Source: Salegentibacter_A chungangensis
Lineage (GTDB): Bacteria > Bacteroidota > Bacteroidia > Flavobacteriales > Flavobacteriaceae
Reading direction: 5' to 3'
DNA length: 64,000 bases
Assembly (NCBI RefSeq): GCF_042678405.1
Contig: NZ_JBHTLI010000001.1
Span: 1,674,001-1,738,000 of the forward strand
Shown piece by piece: positions 1 to 7,755 of this stretch. The stretch's first letter is position 1, and the number at the start of each line of letters is the position of its first letter. The notes under the pieces were generated by a model that was not told the DNA's origin, did no database searches, and saw only the letters and a program-made list of their open reading frames with translations. The position numbers and the translations under genes were made by a program.

Positions 1-270
1 AAATGGACCAATTCAAAATGGTACTGGTGGTTCTTTATGCTGCTGGCCCCTCTTGGCTTTATCGCCATAGAAGCCGGCTGGGTGGTGACCGAAGTGGGTA
101 GACAACCCTGGATCATCCACGGAATTATGAGGACCGAAGATGCGGTGACCCCAATGCCGGGAATGAAGTTCAGCTTTTATATGTACGTTTTGGTTTACTT
201 TGTCCTGGCCGTTACCGTGACCTGGCTGATGAGCCGCCAGATAAGAGCCCTTAATGCAGACAACGATTAG
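1..270 (+). CDS. cydA: Cytochrome bd ubiquinol oxidase subunit I, C-terminal end (partial)
   Basis: The reading frame is open from the first base of the window, so this is the last 89 residues of a gene that starts outside. The text GFIAIEAGWVVTEVGRQPW followed by a PMPG segment is the conserved C-terminal part of CydA, the haem-bearing subunit of cytochrome bd quinol oxidase, which reduces oxygen at the cytoplasmic membrane with high affinity. A last hydrophobic helix (YMYVLVYFVLAVTVTWLM) is visible. It stops 2 bases before cydB, as expected for a cydAB operon. The Q-loop and haem ligands are upstream of the window, so the long or short Q-loop type cannot be judged. Confidence 0.95.
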   Translation, partial: KWTNSKWYWWFFMLLAPLGFIAIEAGWVVTEVGRQPWIIHGIMRTEDAVTPMPGMKFSFYMYVLVYFVLAVTVTWLMSRQIRALNADND

Positions 271-272
271 TT

Positions 273-1313
273 ATGATATACGTAGTTCTTTTCTTTACGC
301 TATTCTCTTTCTTCCTGTATGTGTTACTGGGAGGCGCCGATTTTGGTGCAGGCATCGTTGAACTTTTCTCTTCCAGGGAAAATAAGAAGATCAACAGGGA
401 TACCATTTACCGGGTGATGGGACCCATTTGGGAAGCCAACCATATCTGGCTTATCATCCTTATCGTGATCCTCTGGATCGCTTTTCCGGTGTATTTCAAC
501 ATCATCATTATTTACCTGCATGTTCCGTTAACCCTGGTGCTTCTAGGGATCACGATGCGGGGGGTGGCCTTTATCTTCAGGCATTATGATGCCGTGGTAG
601 ACCAGTCCCAGAACTGGTATAACTGGATGTTCAGGATCTCCAGCTTTATTACCCCGGTTTTCCTGGGGATGTCCTTTGCAGCCCTTATAGGAGGGGAGAT
701 TGTAATGACCGAAGATTATTCAAATTATTCCTTTTACCAGATCTTTATGGCACCCTGGCTGAATATTTTCGGGCTTCTGGTAGGTCTTTTCTATGCCGCG
801 CTTTGCGCCTTTATGGCTTCAACGCTGCTCATTGGGGAAAGTGACGGGGAAGTAAGGAAGATGTACAGCCGAAAATCGAAGATCTATACCGTTCTGCTCG
901 TGTTTATAGGCTTTGTGCTTATTGCTTACGGGTATGTTAACGAAGTGGAATTCATAAAAGACTTCATCTTCAATCCGACATCGGTATTGTCGATCCTTAT
1001 TTCGGCAGTTTTACTCTTTCCGCTCTGGAAGGCGATAAAGAAAGAGAATAAGGTAGCGAGCAGGTATCTGGCGGGAGCCCAGGTGATGCTGGTGATCTTT
1101 GCCGCACTTTATGCGCATTTCCCGTATGTGATTATCACCTCAGGAAAAGAGGTGAGCCTGCTGGCCGAGACGGCCCCCGATTCGGTGATACAGGTGCTGG
1201 GGATTTCGCTTATAATTGGGGGAGCCATCATTTTACCGGGATTGTTCCACCTGATGAGGTCGTTTAAAATGATCAAGGTCTTTGACCGTGATAACCAGAT
1301 ATTCAAAAAATAG
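273..1313 (+). CDS. cydB: Cytochrome bd ubiquinol oxidase subunit II
   Basis: This 346-residue multi-pass membrane protein is CydB, the second core subunit of the bd-type quinol oxidase. The N-terminus carries the family signature GGADFGAG at about residue 20 and GPIWEANHIWLI at about residue 50, followed by eight or so hydrophobic helices. Length is normal for the family. It begins 2 bases after the cydA stop and is almost certainly co-transcribed with it. No small CydX-like gene is evident right after it; a methyltransferase gene follows 10 bases downstream. Confidence 0.96.
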   Translation: MIYVVLFFTLFSFFLYVLLGGADFGAGIVELFSSRENKKINRDTIYRVMGPIWEANHIWLIILIVILWIAFPVYFNIIIIYLHVPLTLVLLGITMRGVAFIFRHYDAVVDQSQNWYNWMFRISSFITPVFLGMSFAALIGGEIVMTEDYSNYSFYQIFMAPWLNIFGLLVGLFYAALCAFMASTLLIGESDGEVRKMYSRKSKIYTVLLVFIGFVLIAYGYVNEVEFIKDFIFNPTSVLSILISAVLLFPLWKAIKKENKVASRYLAGAQVMLVIFAALYAHFPYVIITSGKEVSLLAETAPDSVIQVLGISLIIGGAIILPGLFHLMRSFKMIKVFDRDNQIFKK

Positions 1314-1323
1314 AATTTAAGAA

Positions 1324-1941
1324 ATGGAAGACAGAAAGCAACACTGGGAAGAAGTGTACGATAAAAAGAAACTTACCGAAGTAAGCTGGTATCAGCCAAT
1401 CCCTGAAACCTCCCTCGATTTTATTGAAGGTTTCAGGCTTCAGAAAGATGCGAAGATCATAGATGTGGGTGGAGGCGACAGCTTCCTGGTAGATCATCTG
1501 CTGGAAAGAGGCTATACCAATATTACGGTGCTCGATATTTCCGCAAAGGCCATTGAACGGGCTAAGCAACGCCTTGGTGAGAAAGCCGGAAAAGTGACCT
1601 GGATCGTTTCAGATGCTGCGGAATTTCAACCTGAGGAGCAATACGATGTATGGCACGACCGGGCGGCTTTTCATTTCCTGACCGAGGAACCTAAAATTGA
1701 AAGCTACCTGGAAAACCTGAAAAAAGGTGTGAAGCCCGGAGGTTATGTGGTGCTGGGGACCTTTTCTGAGAAAGGCCCAGAAAAATGCAGCGGGCTTTTC
1801 ATTCATCAGTATTCAAAGGAAGAAATGAGTGGGCTGTTCAGGGAAGGTTTTAAAATGCTGAAATGCATTAATGTAGACCATAAGACCCCTTCAGAGAAGA
1901 TCCAGAATTTCACCTTCTGCAGTTTCAGAAAGGAGGAATAA
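1324..1941 (+). CDS. Class I SAM-dependent methyltransferase
   Basis: The 205-residue protein has a Rossmann-type methyltransferase core. Motif I is IIDVGGGDSFLVDHLL at about residues 46-61, followed by the acidic end of strand 2 (VLDISAKAIERAK) and a motif near VSDAAEF that would touch the adenine. The N-terminal segment WEEVYDKKKLTEVSWYQP is typical of a bacterial methyltransferase group whose substrate is not fixed by sequence (some relatives act on thiols or metalloids). It starts 10 bases after cydB and may ride on the same transcript. A role in respiration is not implied by anything in the sequence. Family is clear, substrate unknown. Confidence 0.85.
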   Translation: MEDRKQHWEEVYDKKKLTEVSWYQPIPETSLDFIEGFRLQKDAKIIDVGGGDSFLVDHLLERGYTNITVLDISAKAIERAKQRLGEKAGKVTWIVSDAAEFQPEEQYDVWHDRAAFHFLTEEPKIESYLENLKKGVKPGGYVVLGTFSEKGPEKCSGLFIHQYSKEEMSGLFREGFKMLKCINVDHKTPSEKIQNFTFCSFRKEE

Positions 1942-2064
1942 TTGGCAGTGGCGAGCGCAATTCTTTTGCTTTCCCTTTGATGTAAGCCGTCTTTTGAGTA
2001 ATTTGGAGCTGGAATTGGCCGGTAACAGGCCATAAGAGAGTTTAAAACAGTAAAAACCAATCCT

Positions 2065-2379
2065 ATGAAAAACAAGATTTTTAAGACCTTAGCATTTAGT
2101 GCCATTATGTTGTTCTTTGCCTGTGGCGAGAGTACAGACGTGGTAGAGTCCGGAACCTATGAAGGGACGGTGAAAGAAGTGGAAGCGGAAAAGACCGAGA
2201 TCTATGTAGAGACGGCCGATAATAAGACGCTGGAGCTTTACTTTACCGAGAAGACCGAACTTACCCGTGACGGTAATAATGTAGAGTTTTCTGCACTTCA
2301 GGAAGGACAGAAAGTGGAGGTTGAGGTAGAGAAAAAAGGAAAACGTCTGGATCCTATTTCGGTTAAAATCCTGGAATAA
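2065..2379 (+). CDS. Small lipoprotein with an OB-like/DUF5666-type domain
   Basis: A 104-residue protein begins with a short lipoprotein signal (hydrophobic stretch then LFFAC, lipid-bearing Cys20). The mature part repeats a beta-rich text, GTYEGTVKEVEAEKTEIYVET and then a segment with GQKVEVEVEKKGKRL, which resembles the small beta-barrel of DUF5666-like envelope proteins. It is probably anchored in the inner or outer membrane facing the periplasm. Its stop codon is 2 bases before the start of the DUF2231 membrane protein, so the two are likely co-transcribed. No enzymatic motif is visible, and I cannot assign a function. Confidence 0.7.
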   Translation: MKNKIFKTLAFSAIMLFFACGESTDVVESGTYEGTVKEVEAEKTEIYVETADNKTLELYFTEKTELTRDGNNVEFSALQEGQKVEVEVEKKGKRLDPISVKILE

Positions 2380-2381
2380 TT

Positions 2382-2870
2382 ATGGACCAGATCCCAGAAT
2401 TTTGGCGGACAGAGGTGTTTCATCCTCTGTCCGTTCATTTTCCGATAGCATTATTGCTCACCGCTTTTCTGTTTAAGCTTATCGCTTTAAGATTTCGTAC
2501 AAGTACCTGGATAAACGGAGGGAGCATACTCTTGCTCCTGGGGGTGACAGGGATCTGGATCGCGGTGTATACGGGTGACCTGGCAGACGGGATCGTTTCC
2601 CGGGAATTATGTGACCCGACCGTTCTTAAGGATCACGAAAATCTTGCTATTCTTACCGCCTGGATATTTACCGGAACGCTCTTAGCCGAAATTCTCCGGT
2701 TTTTCAACATCTCCTTCTTCGGAAAGAAACTAATGAAATTTGTTATAGTACTTGCTCTTGCCGTTGGTTCGGGTTACCTGGCCTATGTTGGGCATCTTGG
2801 TGCCACTCTTGTTTATCAGCAGGCGGCTGGTGTCTACACCCCTTCGGAAGATTGTGCCGAATTCAACTAA
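2382..2870 (+). CDS. DUF2231-family four-helix membrane protein
   Basis: The 162-residue protein carries the motif HPLSVHFPIALLL near its N-terminus, the hallmark of DUF2231 membrane proteins (sometimes described as haem-associated or paralogous to cytochrome-like domains). Four hydrophobic helices can be seen at about residues 18-34, 43-62, 85-105 and 115-135; several histidines lie near helix ends (His12, His17, His82 region, His134), which would suit metal or haem binding, though this is inference. It follows the small lipoprotein by 2 bases and precedes the nitroreductase-family gene by 7 bases, suggesting one transcript. Function is unknown. Confidence 0.8.
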   Translation: MDQIPEFWRTEVFHPLSVHFPIALLLTAFLFKLIALRFRTSTWINGGSILLLLGVTGIWIAVYTGDLADGIVSRELCDPTVLKDHENLAILTAWIFTGTLLAEILRFFNISFFGKKLMKFVIVLALAVGSGYLAYVGHLGATLVYQQAAGVYTPSEDCAEFN

Positions 2871-2877
2871 ACTTAAA

Positions 2878-3564
2878 ATGAAAAAGGAGATCCTTATAAA
2901 CGGGTTTACTCACATAGCTTACGGGGCTGAATCTTATGAGGCAGCCGAAATGCTGGACCGCAGCCGGGAATTCTACCGGTTTATGGATAAACGCCGATCG
3001 GTAAGGGAGTTTTCAGATAAGCCGGTGGCTAAGGAGGTGATAGAAAATATAATCAGGACGGCCGGCACGGCACCTTCGGGAGCTCATAAGCAACCCTGGA
3101 CCTTTTGTGCGGTCTCTTCGGCAGAACTTAAGGCGAAGATCAGGGAGGCGGCGGAAAAAGAGGAGAAGGAGAATTACGAGAACCGGATGAGCGAGCGCTG
3201 GAAAGAAGACCTGAAGATCTTCGGGACTGATGAAAACAAAGCTTTTCTTGAGACCGCACCCTGGCTGATCGTGGTTTGTAAGAAAGCCTACGACCTGGGG
3301 CCGGACGGCGAAAAGCAGAATAATTACTATGTGAATGAGTCTGTAGGCATTGCCTGCGGGATGCTGATCGCGGCCATTCATAATGCCGGGCTGGTTACCC
3401 TTACCCATACGCCAAGCCCGATGAACTTTTTGACCGAAGTCCTGGAAAGGCCTAAGAATGAACGGGCCTTTTTGCTCCTGCCTGTGGGATATCCCTCAAA
3501 GGAGGCCTATGTTCCCAAAATGGGAAGAAAGGGCCTCGGAGAGATCAGTGAATTTTACGAATAG
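2878..3564 (+). CDS. Nitroreductase-superfamily flavoprotein of the iodotyrosine deiodinase type
   Basis: The 228-residue protein is an FMN-dependent nitroreductase-fold enzyme: RRSVREF at residues 39-45 is the phosphate-binding start, APSGAHKQPW (65-74) contacts the flavin. I chose ATG 2878, which follows the DUF2231 stop by 7 bases; an earlier in-frame start would lie wholly inside that gene. In the lid region Glu96, Tyr100 and Lys121 occur with spacings +4 and +21. This matches the Glu-Tyr-Lys set that grips the zwitterion of halotyrosines in human iodotyrosine deiodinase (Glu153, Tyr157, Lys178) and in characterised bacterial homologues. It is therefore a likely reductive dehalogenase of halotyrosine rather than a generic nitroreductase. 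The stop is 10 bases from the convergent M1 peptidase gene. Confidence 0.88.
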   Translation: MKKEILINGFTHIAYGAESYEAAEMLDRSREFYRFMDKRRSVREFSDKPVAKEVIENIIRTAGTAPSGAHKQPWTFCAVSSAELKAKIREAAEKEEKENYENRMSERWKEDLKIFGTDENKAFLETAPWLIVVCKKAYDLGPDGEKQNNYYVNESVGIACGMLIAAIHNAGLVTLTHTPSPMNFLTEVLERPKNERAFLLLPVGYPSKEAYVPKMGRKGLGEISEFYE

Positions 3565-3574
3565 AATCAGCAGC

Positions 3575-5128
3575 TTATTTTTCTTCGTATAACAGGTTGC
3601 TTTCAGGGTCAAGCTCTATTTTCACCGACTTTTTAGCCGATTCTAATTCGAATTTTTCCTGCTTTTTGGTGATCTCCAAAGTTTTCATTTCTGAAGAACC
3701 ATCGGCATAGCTGATCTTTATTTCCAAAGGAAAGCTGAAATTGTTCTTTTGAGCCTGTTTTACTTCGAAATTTATTTTTCCACTCTTGTGTTCCCAGCTT
3801 GTGGAAAGTACCGGGTGGCCGTACTGTCTTAACCACTGGTCAAAAAAACTGCCCAGCTCTTCTTCGCTTACTTCTTCAAAAACTTCCAGAAGATCGTCCG
3901 TGGTCGCATTGCTTAATTTATAGTCATTGTAGTATTTCCTTATGGCTTCCCAAAAGTTCTCGTCCCCAACTTTGCGTCTAAGCATATGCAGGAACCAGGC
4001 GCCTTTCTGGTAGGAATTCGGGTTCAGCAGTTCGGTGTAATCAGTCCGGGTGGTGTCAATGACCGGGGTCTTTTCTTTTTTGCTGAAGCTTATTACTTTG
4101 GCTTTCTCCTCCTTCAGCTTCTCCTTCAGTTTCTCCTTTCCATAGGTATGCTCTGCATAGAGATCGGTAAGGTAGGTGGCAAAGCCTTCACTTAACCATA
4201 AATGAGACCAGTCACTTTCAGAAGCAGAATCGCCAAACCACTGGTGCGCGATCTCGTGGGCGATAAGGAATTCTGAAGTTCGTTCTCCTGTAACCGAATT
4301 CTCGAAATAGAAGATGTTGCTGGCATTTTCCATCCCTCCATACCTGGTGGTAGACTGCACATTGGCAAGCTTAGTGTAAGGATAAGGCCCAACCTTCTCC
4401 ATAAAGAACTGAAGCACTTCCTTCGCCTGTGCATAATCGTAAAAGCCTTCTTTTTTATTCTCGGGGTAGACCCAGCTGGAAACCGGGATGTCGTTTATTT
4501 CTTCAAGGTGTTCCACTGCGAATTCGGCAACGCCAATCACCATTACTTTTGTGGGAAGCGGTACACTGCTGCTATAGCGGTAAAGTACCTTATCGTCAAG
4601 ATTGGTGGTCTCCAGCAGGCTTCCGTTGGCCACAACCTGGTAGTGGGAAGGTGCGGTCACCGTAAAGTCTACATAAGCCTTGTCTGAGGGGTGGTCGATC
4701 ACCGGCAGCCAGTGATGTGCGCGGTTAGGCCAGTTATCCCCGAAAAAGGTGCGGTCTCCGTATTTGTTCCGGCTTATTATAAGCCCGTCCTGCGGGATCC
4801 CGTGATAAAAGATGGTCACCTCTGAAGAATCGGGAGTGACTATCTTCAATTTTTCCTTTGTTTGTTCAAACTGCAGCTTTTTTCCATTGCTCAGAATGCT
4901 GTCTACTTTCATTCCTTTGCCATCTTCATTCTGGCTAACCAGGTCGAAGACAAGGCTGTCAGTGTCCTGTTTCAGCTCATAATCTATCCCGGCCATTCCT
5001 GAGATCACATCGTTCTCATCGGTAAGTTCCAGGCTGAACTCGTATTTCTGAACATCTATCGCCGGATTCTGGGCGAGGGAAGCTGCGCTAAGAAGGATCG
5101 CAAACAGGGCAAAAAGCTTGAATTTCAT
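3575..5128 (-). CDS. M1-family zinc metallopeptidase, secreted
   Basis: The 517-residue protein has an N-terminal signal peptide ending near AAS-LAQ (residues 1-19), an N-terminal beta-sandwich, and the gluzincin core: exopeptidase motif GGMEN at 264-268, zinc site HEIAH at 291-295 with third ligand Glu314 in WLSEGFATY. It is an aminopeptidase that would act in the periplasm or be retained in the envelope. At 517 residues it lacks the large C-terminal HEAT-like domain of aminopeptidase N, which is common for short bacterial M1 members. A perfect TAnnTTTG box lies 18 bases upstream of the start. The gene is convergent with the deiodinase-like gene, with no visible terminator in the 10-base gap. 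Confidence 0.93.
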   Translation of the reverse strand: MKFKLFALFAILLSAASLAQNPAIDVQKYEFSLELTDENDVISGMAGIDYELKQDTDSLVFDLVSQNEDGKGMKVDSILSNGKKLQFEQTKEKLKIVTPDSSEVTIFYHGIPQDGLIISRNKYGDRTFFGDNWPNRAHHWLPVIDHPSDKAYVDFTVTAPSHYQVVANGSLLETTNLDDKVLYRYSSSVPLPTKVMVIGVAEFAVEHLEEINDIPVSSWVYPENKKEGFYDYAQAKEVLQFFMEKVGPYPYTKLANVQSTTRYGGMENASNIFYFENSVTGERTSEFLIAHEIAHQWFGDSASESDWSHLWLSEGFATYLTDLYAEHTYGKEKLKEKLKEEKAKVISFSKKEKTPVIDTTRTDYTELLNPNSYQKGAWFLHMLRRKVGDENFWEAIRKYYNDYKLSNATTDDLLEVFEEVSEEELGSFFDQWLRQYGHPVLSTSWEHKSGKINFEVKQAQKNNFSFPLEIKISYADGSSEMKTLEITKKQEKFELESAKKSVKIELDPESNLLYEEK

Positions 5129-5145
5129 AGTGAATGTGTTTTTTT

Positions 5146-5153
5146 CAAAGTTA
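5146..5153 (-). promoter_or_regulatory. Candidate -7 promoter box of the M1 peptidase gene
   Basis: Read on the minus strand this is TAACTTTG, an exact fit to the Bacteroidota -7 consensus TAnnTTTG. It sits 17 bases ahead of the start codon at 5128. A TTG lies upstream but with a spacer of 24 bases, longer than usual, so the -33 element is uncertain. Confidence 0.4.
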
Positions 5154-5190
5154 TCGGTTTTTGTTGGTTTTGAAAATCAATAAGGATAAT

Positions 5191-5227
5191 AAAAAAGGCC
5201 CCGTCAGTTTTTAAAACTGACAGGGCC
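5191..5227 (-). terminator. Rho-independent terminator of the DoxX-DsrE operon
   Basis: Minus-strand transcript would form a long hairpin: GGCCCTGTCAGTTTT pairs with AAAACTGACGGGGCC, followed by six U. It lies 20 bases after the DsrE-like stop codon. Confidence 0.85.
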
Positions 5228-5247
5228 CTGGGTTGGGGCAAACTCTA

Positions 5248-5670
5248 TTATAGTTCAATGCTCAGGTACCCCTTCTTCTGAAGCCTGAAGTTATGAAGCA
5301 AGCCGTTCTTAACCACTTCTATCTCCTTAGGGAGTTTGTCGGGATCTGTCTCGAATTTCTTAAGAGAGAATCCGCAGGCCTTTATATGCACTCCTGCCTC
5401 TTCGGCCATTTCCAGGTAAGGAGCCATTTTCTCCTTATCCTGAAGTCCGCTTACGGTCTTTCCGCAAACCACTACCTGAAAATCCCCAAAATGATGGCCA
5501 TCTTCTTCTGCAAGGCTCTTGGCCGTAAGGATAATGGGTTTTAATTGTGGAATCTTTCGGGTAAGAACTATATAGTTGCGTTTTTCTGTTTCGTGTTTTT
5601 CCTGGGCCTGTGCTTGTGTGCTGAAAAGGCTAAGGATTATTGCAAAACTGCTTAAGATGATCGTTTTCAT
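5248..5670 (-). CDS. Secreted DsrE-like protein
   Basis: The 140-residue protein has a clear signal peptide (hydrophobic residues 3-20 ending AQAQAQ) and a mature domain with the alternating strand-helix pattern of the DsrE/DsrF sulfurtransferase fold. One central cysteine is present in VVVCGKTVSG at about residue 69 and a second in HIKACGFSL at about residue 98; these are where DsrE-type proteins carry reactive cysteines. It would act in the periplasm. Its start overlaps the DoxX stop by 4 bases (ATGA), so translation is coupled. DsrE-like periplasmic proteins next to DoxX suggest thiol or sulfide chemistry, but the fold assignment is from general sequence character and not certain. Confidence 0.65.
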   Translation of the reverse strand: MKTIILSSFAIILSLFSTQAQAQEKHETEKRNYIVLTRKIPQLKPIILTAKSLAEEDGHHFGDFQVVVCGKTVSGLQDKEKMAPYLEMAEEAGVHIKACGFSLKKFETDPDKLPKEIEVVKNGLLHNFRLQKKGYLSIEL

Positions 5671-6074
5671 ATGATACTTTTTTTAAAATTTGAAAAATCG
5701 TTTAGTATAAAAAATGACAGGCCACCCAGAATGGCGATGTTCTTGAATAACGGGCCAAGAGTGGTGATCTGTCCCACCTGTATGGTGAGGGTGATAGGGA
5801 TAAGCACTGCGGCCAGCACCATTGCTGACCAGCGGGTCTTAAAACCTATCAGAAAAGTGAATCCTGCCAGGAGCATCACGATGCCCGAGAGGATCACAAG
5901 TAAAGTAGGGTCCCCGAAGAACAGGGCGATTCCCTTAAAGTTTGCCTGGTGTATGCGGTTCACCGTTTTCTCAAGGTTAACCAGGTGGTTAAAACTCGCT
6001 ACCAGGAAGATTCCGCTTAACATAATGCGCAATACCTGCACAGAACGGGACCTTACTAAAATTGTTGATTTCAT
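5667..6074 (-). CDS. DoxX-family membrane protein
   Basis: The 135-residue protein has four hydrophobic helices (about residues 13-30, 52-72, 79-97, 106-123) and the DoxX-like text RIMLSGIFLVASFNHL and FLIGFKTRWSAM. DoxX proteins are small integral membrane proteins linked to thiosulfate:quinone oxidoreductase in archaea and to redox or thiol stress in bacteria. It is the first gene of a two-gene operon with the DsrE-like gene, overlapping it by 4 bases. A perfect 14-bp palindrome lies 24 bases upstream of the start (6098-6111). Membrane role is sure, biochemical role is not. Confidence 0.8.
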   Translation of the reverse strand: MKSTILVRSRSVQVLRIMLSGIFLVASFNHLVNLEKTVNRIHQANFKGIALFFGDPTLLVILSGIVMLLAGFTFLIGFKTRWSAMVLAAVLIPITLTIQVGQITTLGPLFKNIAILGGLSFFILNDFSNFKKSII

Positions 6075-6097
6075 TTTGTAAAGCTGTTTTTATTGAC

Positions 6098-6111
6098 CGG
6101 GAATATTCCCG
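6098..6111. promoter_or_regulatory. Perfect 14-bp palindrome upstream of DoxX
   Basis: CGGGAATATTCCCG is self-complementary over 14 bases. It sits between the small hypothetical gene and the DoxX start on the minus strand. There is no U-run on either side, so it is more like a regulator binding site than a terminator. Confidence 0.4.
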
Positions 6112-6125
6112 AATGTTTCAGAGTC

Positions 6126-6491
6126 TTATACGGTCTGTAACAGCTTTGGAGGCGGGTAAATATTTGGGATGTAGATCTCTAATACGGAGGGAGAGTAATA
6201 TTGGTACTCCCTGTAATTGGGTATAAAAATAATCTCTGTTTCAGGCGTTTTTTCAAACCAGAAATTCTGATGGCAAATATTTTGGATTATAAGCAGGTTT
6301 GTAGCAGTTTTTTCCTGTTGTAAAGAAGAGGTTTGGGGGGACCTCTTTGACCATCTTTTTTCACAAAGTGGTTTTTGTATAGAATACTCAGGGCTTTCCG
6401 GAGCTAGAAACTGTAGGGCGGAATCTAACACCAGAATTTTCCCTGAGAAAATAAGCAGGAAAAATATTGGTAGATAGAGCTTAATCTGCAT
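6126..6491 (-). CDS. Hypothetical 121-residue protein with N-terminal membrane anchor
   Basis: No family recognised. Residues 4-20 are hydrophobic (KLYLPIFFLLIFSGKILVL) and would be a signal anchor; the rest is polar, with two cysteines (one in KPLCEKRW, one in NICHQNF) and a proline-rich end NIYPPPKLL. Small flavobacterial membrane proteins with a similar layout (anchor, two cysteines, PPP tail) are often found near metal or sulfur genes, but that is only resemblance. Support for it being real comes from upstream: a perfect minus-strand TATATTTG box ends 6 bases before the ATG, and an inverted repeat lies further upstream with the same spacing as the one before the 7.8-kb operon. With that box, the mRNA would be almost leaderless. 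Confidence 0.5.
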   Translation of the reverse strand: MQIKLYLPIFFLLIFSGKILVLDSALQFLAPESPEYSIQKPLCEKRWSKRSPQTSSLQQEKTATNLLIIQNICHQNFWFEKTPETEIIFIPNYREYQYYSPSVLEIYIPNIYPPPKLLQTV

Positions 6492-6496
6492 TGGGC

Positions 6497-6540
6497 CAAA
6501 TATAAAATAAGAAGACGGTTCCTTTTGTAACTTTTGTTAC
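6497..6540 (-). promoter_or_regulatory. Inverted-repeat operator plus promoter, copy 1
   Basis: On the minus strand the order is GTAACAAAAGTTAC (6540-6527), 22 bases, then TATATTTG (6504-6497). The inverted repeat GTAAC-N4-GTTAC resembles a Crp/Fnr-family site; no TTTG -33 box is at the usual place, which fits an activator-dependent promoter. The same arrangement with the same 22-base spacing recurs at 7756-7799. Confidence 0.55.
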
Positions 6541-6543
6541 ATT

Positions 6544-6570
6544 AAAAAAGCCTCCCTCGTTCAGGAGGCT
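6544..6570 (-). terminator. Rho-independent terminator of the aldo/keto reductase gene
   Basis: Minus-strand AGCCTCC and GGAGGCT form a 7-bp stem with an 8-base loop, followed by a run of U. It is 24 bases past the reductase stop codon. Confidence 0.8.
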
Positions 6571-6593
6571 GTAAATAGGCTATTGCATGTTCC

Positions 6594-7586
6594 TTACGGA
6601 GTTTCTGCACGCTCATCTATGAGGCCCTTTTCTTTTAATTCTGCCCAGAATTCTGAAGGAATCTTCACTTCAAAAGCCCTGGAATTCTCTCTTACCTGTT
6701 CAGGTCTGCTTGCTCCGGCCAGCACCGTATCTACCACCCCGGGAGCGTAAGAGAACTGTATAGAAGCCGCGGCAAGGTCTACCTCATATTTGTCGGCCAG
6801 TTTTACGATGGCTTTGTACCGCCCATCTATATCCTCAGGCATCGTACCGCTGTAATTATAACGTCCCTGCCCAGATAGCAATCCTGCATTAAAGGGAGCG
6901 GCCACTATAAGGGCGGCATCGCTTTTTTCTATGGCAGGAAATAGTCGGTCAAGGGATTCCTTATGTTCTACCAGGGAATATTGTATAGCTGAGAGGAAAA
7001 CATCGGGTTCAGCAACTTCAAGTGTTTTCAGGATGGGTTCTATGGTGTTCACGCCAAGCCCCCAGCCTTTTATCAGGCCTTCTTTTTTCATTCTGGCCAG
7101 TTCCGGCATCGCTCCTTTCCTGGCCACTTCAAAATGGTCTTCCCAGGTTACCCCGTCTTCATATTCATCGTTATGGTCCGGAGACAGATCGTGAATAAAT
7201 ACGTAATCCAGCCGCTCGACGCCAAGCCGTTGTAAACTGTCTTCAACAGATCTTCTGGCAGCTTCTGCCGAATAATCGTATGTATAATTGAAAGGAGAAG
7301 GATTGATCCAGATGGTTTCCGGCAATTCACCCTGAGTGGCTGTGAGTAAGCGGCCGACTTTTGAGGATAGCACATATTCATCCCGGTTCTTGTTATGAAG
7401 AAAATGGCCAAACCTCCTTTCACTTAATCCAAGCCCATACCAGGGGGAAGTGTCATAATATCTGAGGCCTGCGTCCCAGGCGGCTTCCAATGTCTTTTCA
7501 GCCTGGACATCGCTCAGGTCTTTAAATCCATTGCCAATGGCTACCCCGCCAAGGCCGAATTTGTGTTCCAATTTCAATTTACTCAT
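6594..7586 (-). CDS. Aldo/keto reductase (aldose 1-dehydrogenase / fucose dehydrogenase-like)
   Basis: The 330-residue protein is a TIM-barrel NAD(P)-dependent aldo/keto reductase. The catalytic tetrad is visible: Asp45 and Tyr50 in YDTSPWYG, Lys76 in LSSKVG, His132 in VFIHD. The combination YYDTSPWYGLGLSERRFG is typical of the subgroup annotated as D-threo-aldose 1-dehydrogenase or L-fucose/galactose dehydrogenase. I chose ATG 7586 because homologues of this kind start shortly before the first strand; an upstream extension of 18 residues would begin with an unlikely basic segment. It is a single gene on the minus strand, with its own terminator, divergent from the sterol desaturase gene. Substrate is inferred only. 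Confidence 0.88.
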   Translation of the reverse strand: MSKLKLEHKFGLGGVAIGNGFKDLSDVQAEKTLEAAWDAGLRYYDTSPWYGLGLSERRFGHFLHNKNRDEYVLSSKVGRLLTATQGELPETIWINPSPFNYTYDYSAEAARRSVEDSLQRLGVERLDYVFIHDLSPDHNDEYEDGVTWEDHFEVARKGAMPELARMKKEGLIKGWGLGVNTIEPILKTLEVAEPDVFLSAIQYSLVEHKESLDRLFPAIEKSDAALIVAAPFNAGLLSGQGRYNYSGTMPEDIDGRYKAIVKLADKYEVDLAAASIQFSYAPGVVDTVLAGASRPEQVRENSRAFEVKIPSEFWAELKEKGLIDERAETP

Positions 7587-7755
7587 AATGCAATTTTTTT
7601 GTTCTTCTTTAAAAATAAAAAGAAGAGCTTTTAAAGGCATAGACTTTAACGCACTCTAACACTATAAGGTTTTAGGCTTGTTAAGGCTTTGAAAATACAA
7701 TGGAAGTCTTAATTTTATACAGCAAATATGAGCGGTATCATAGAAACCCGAATCT

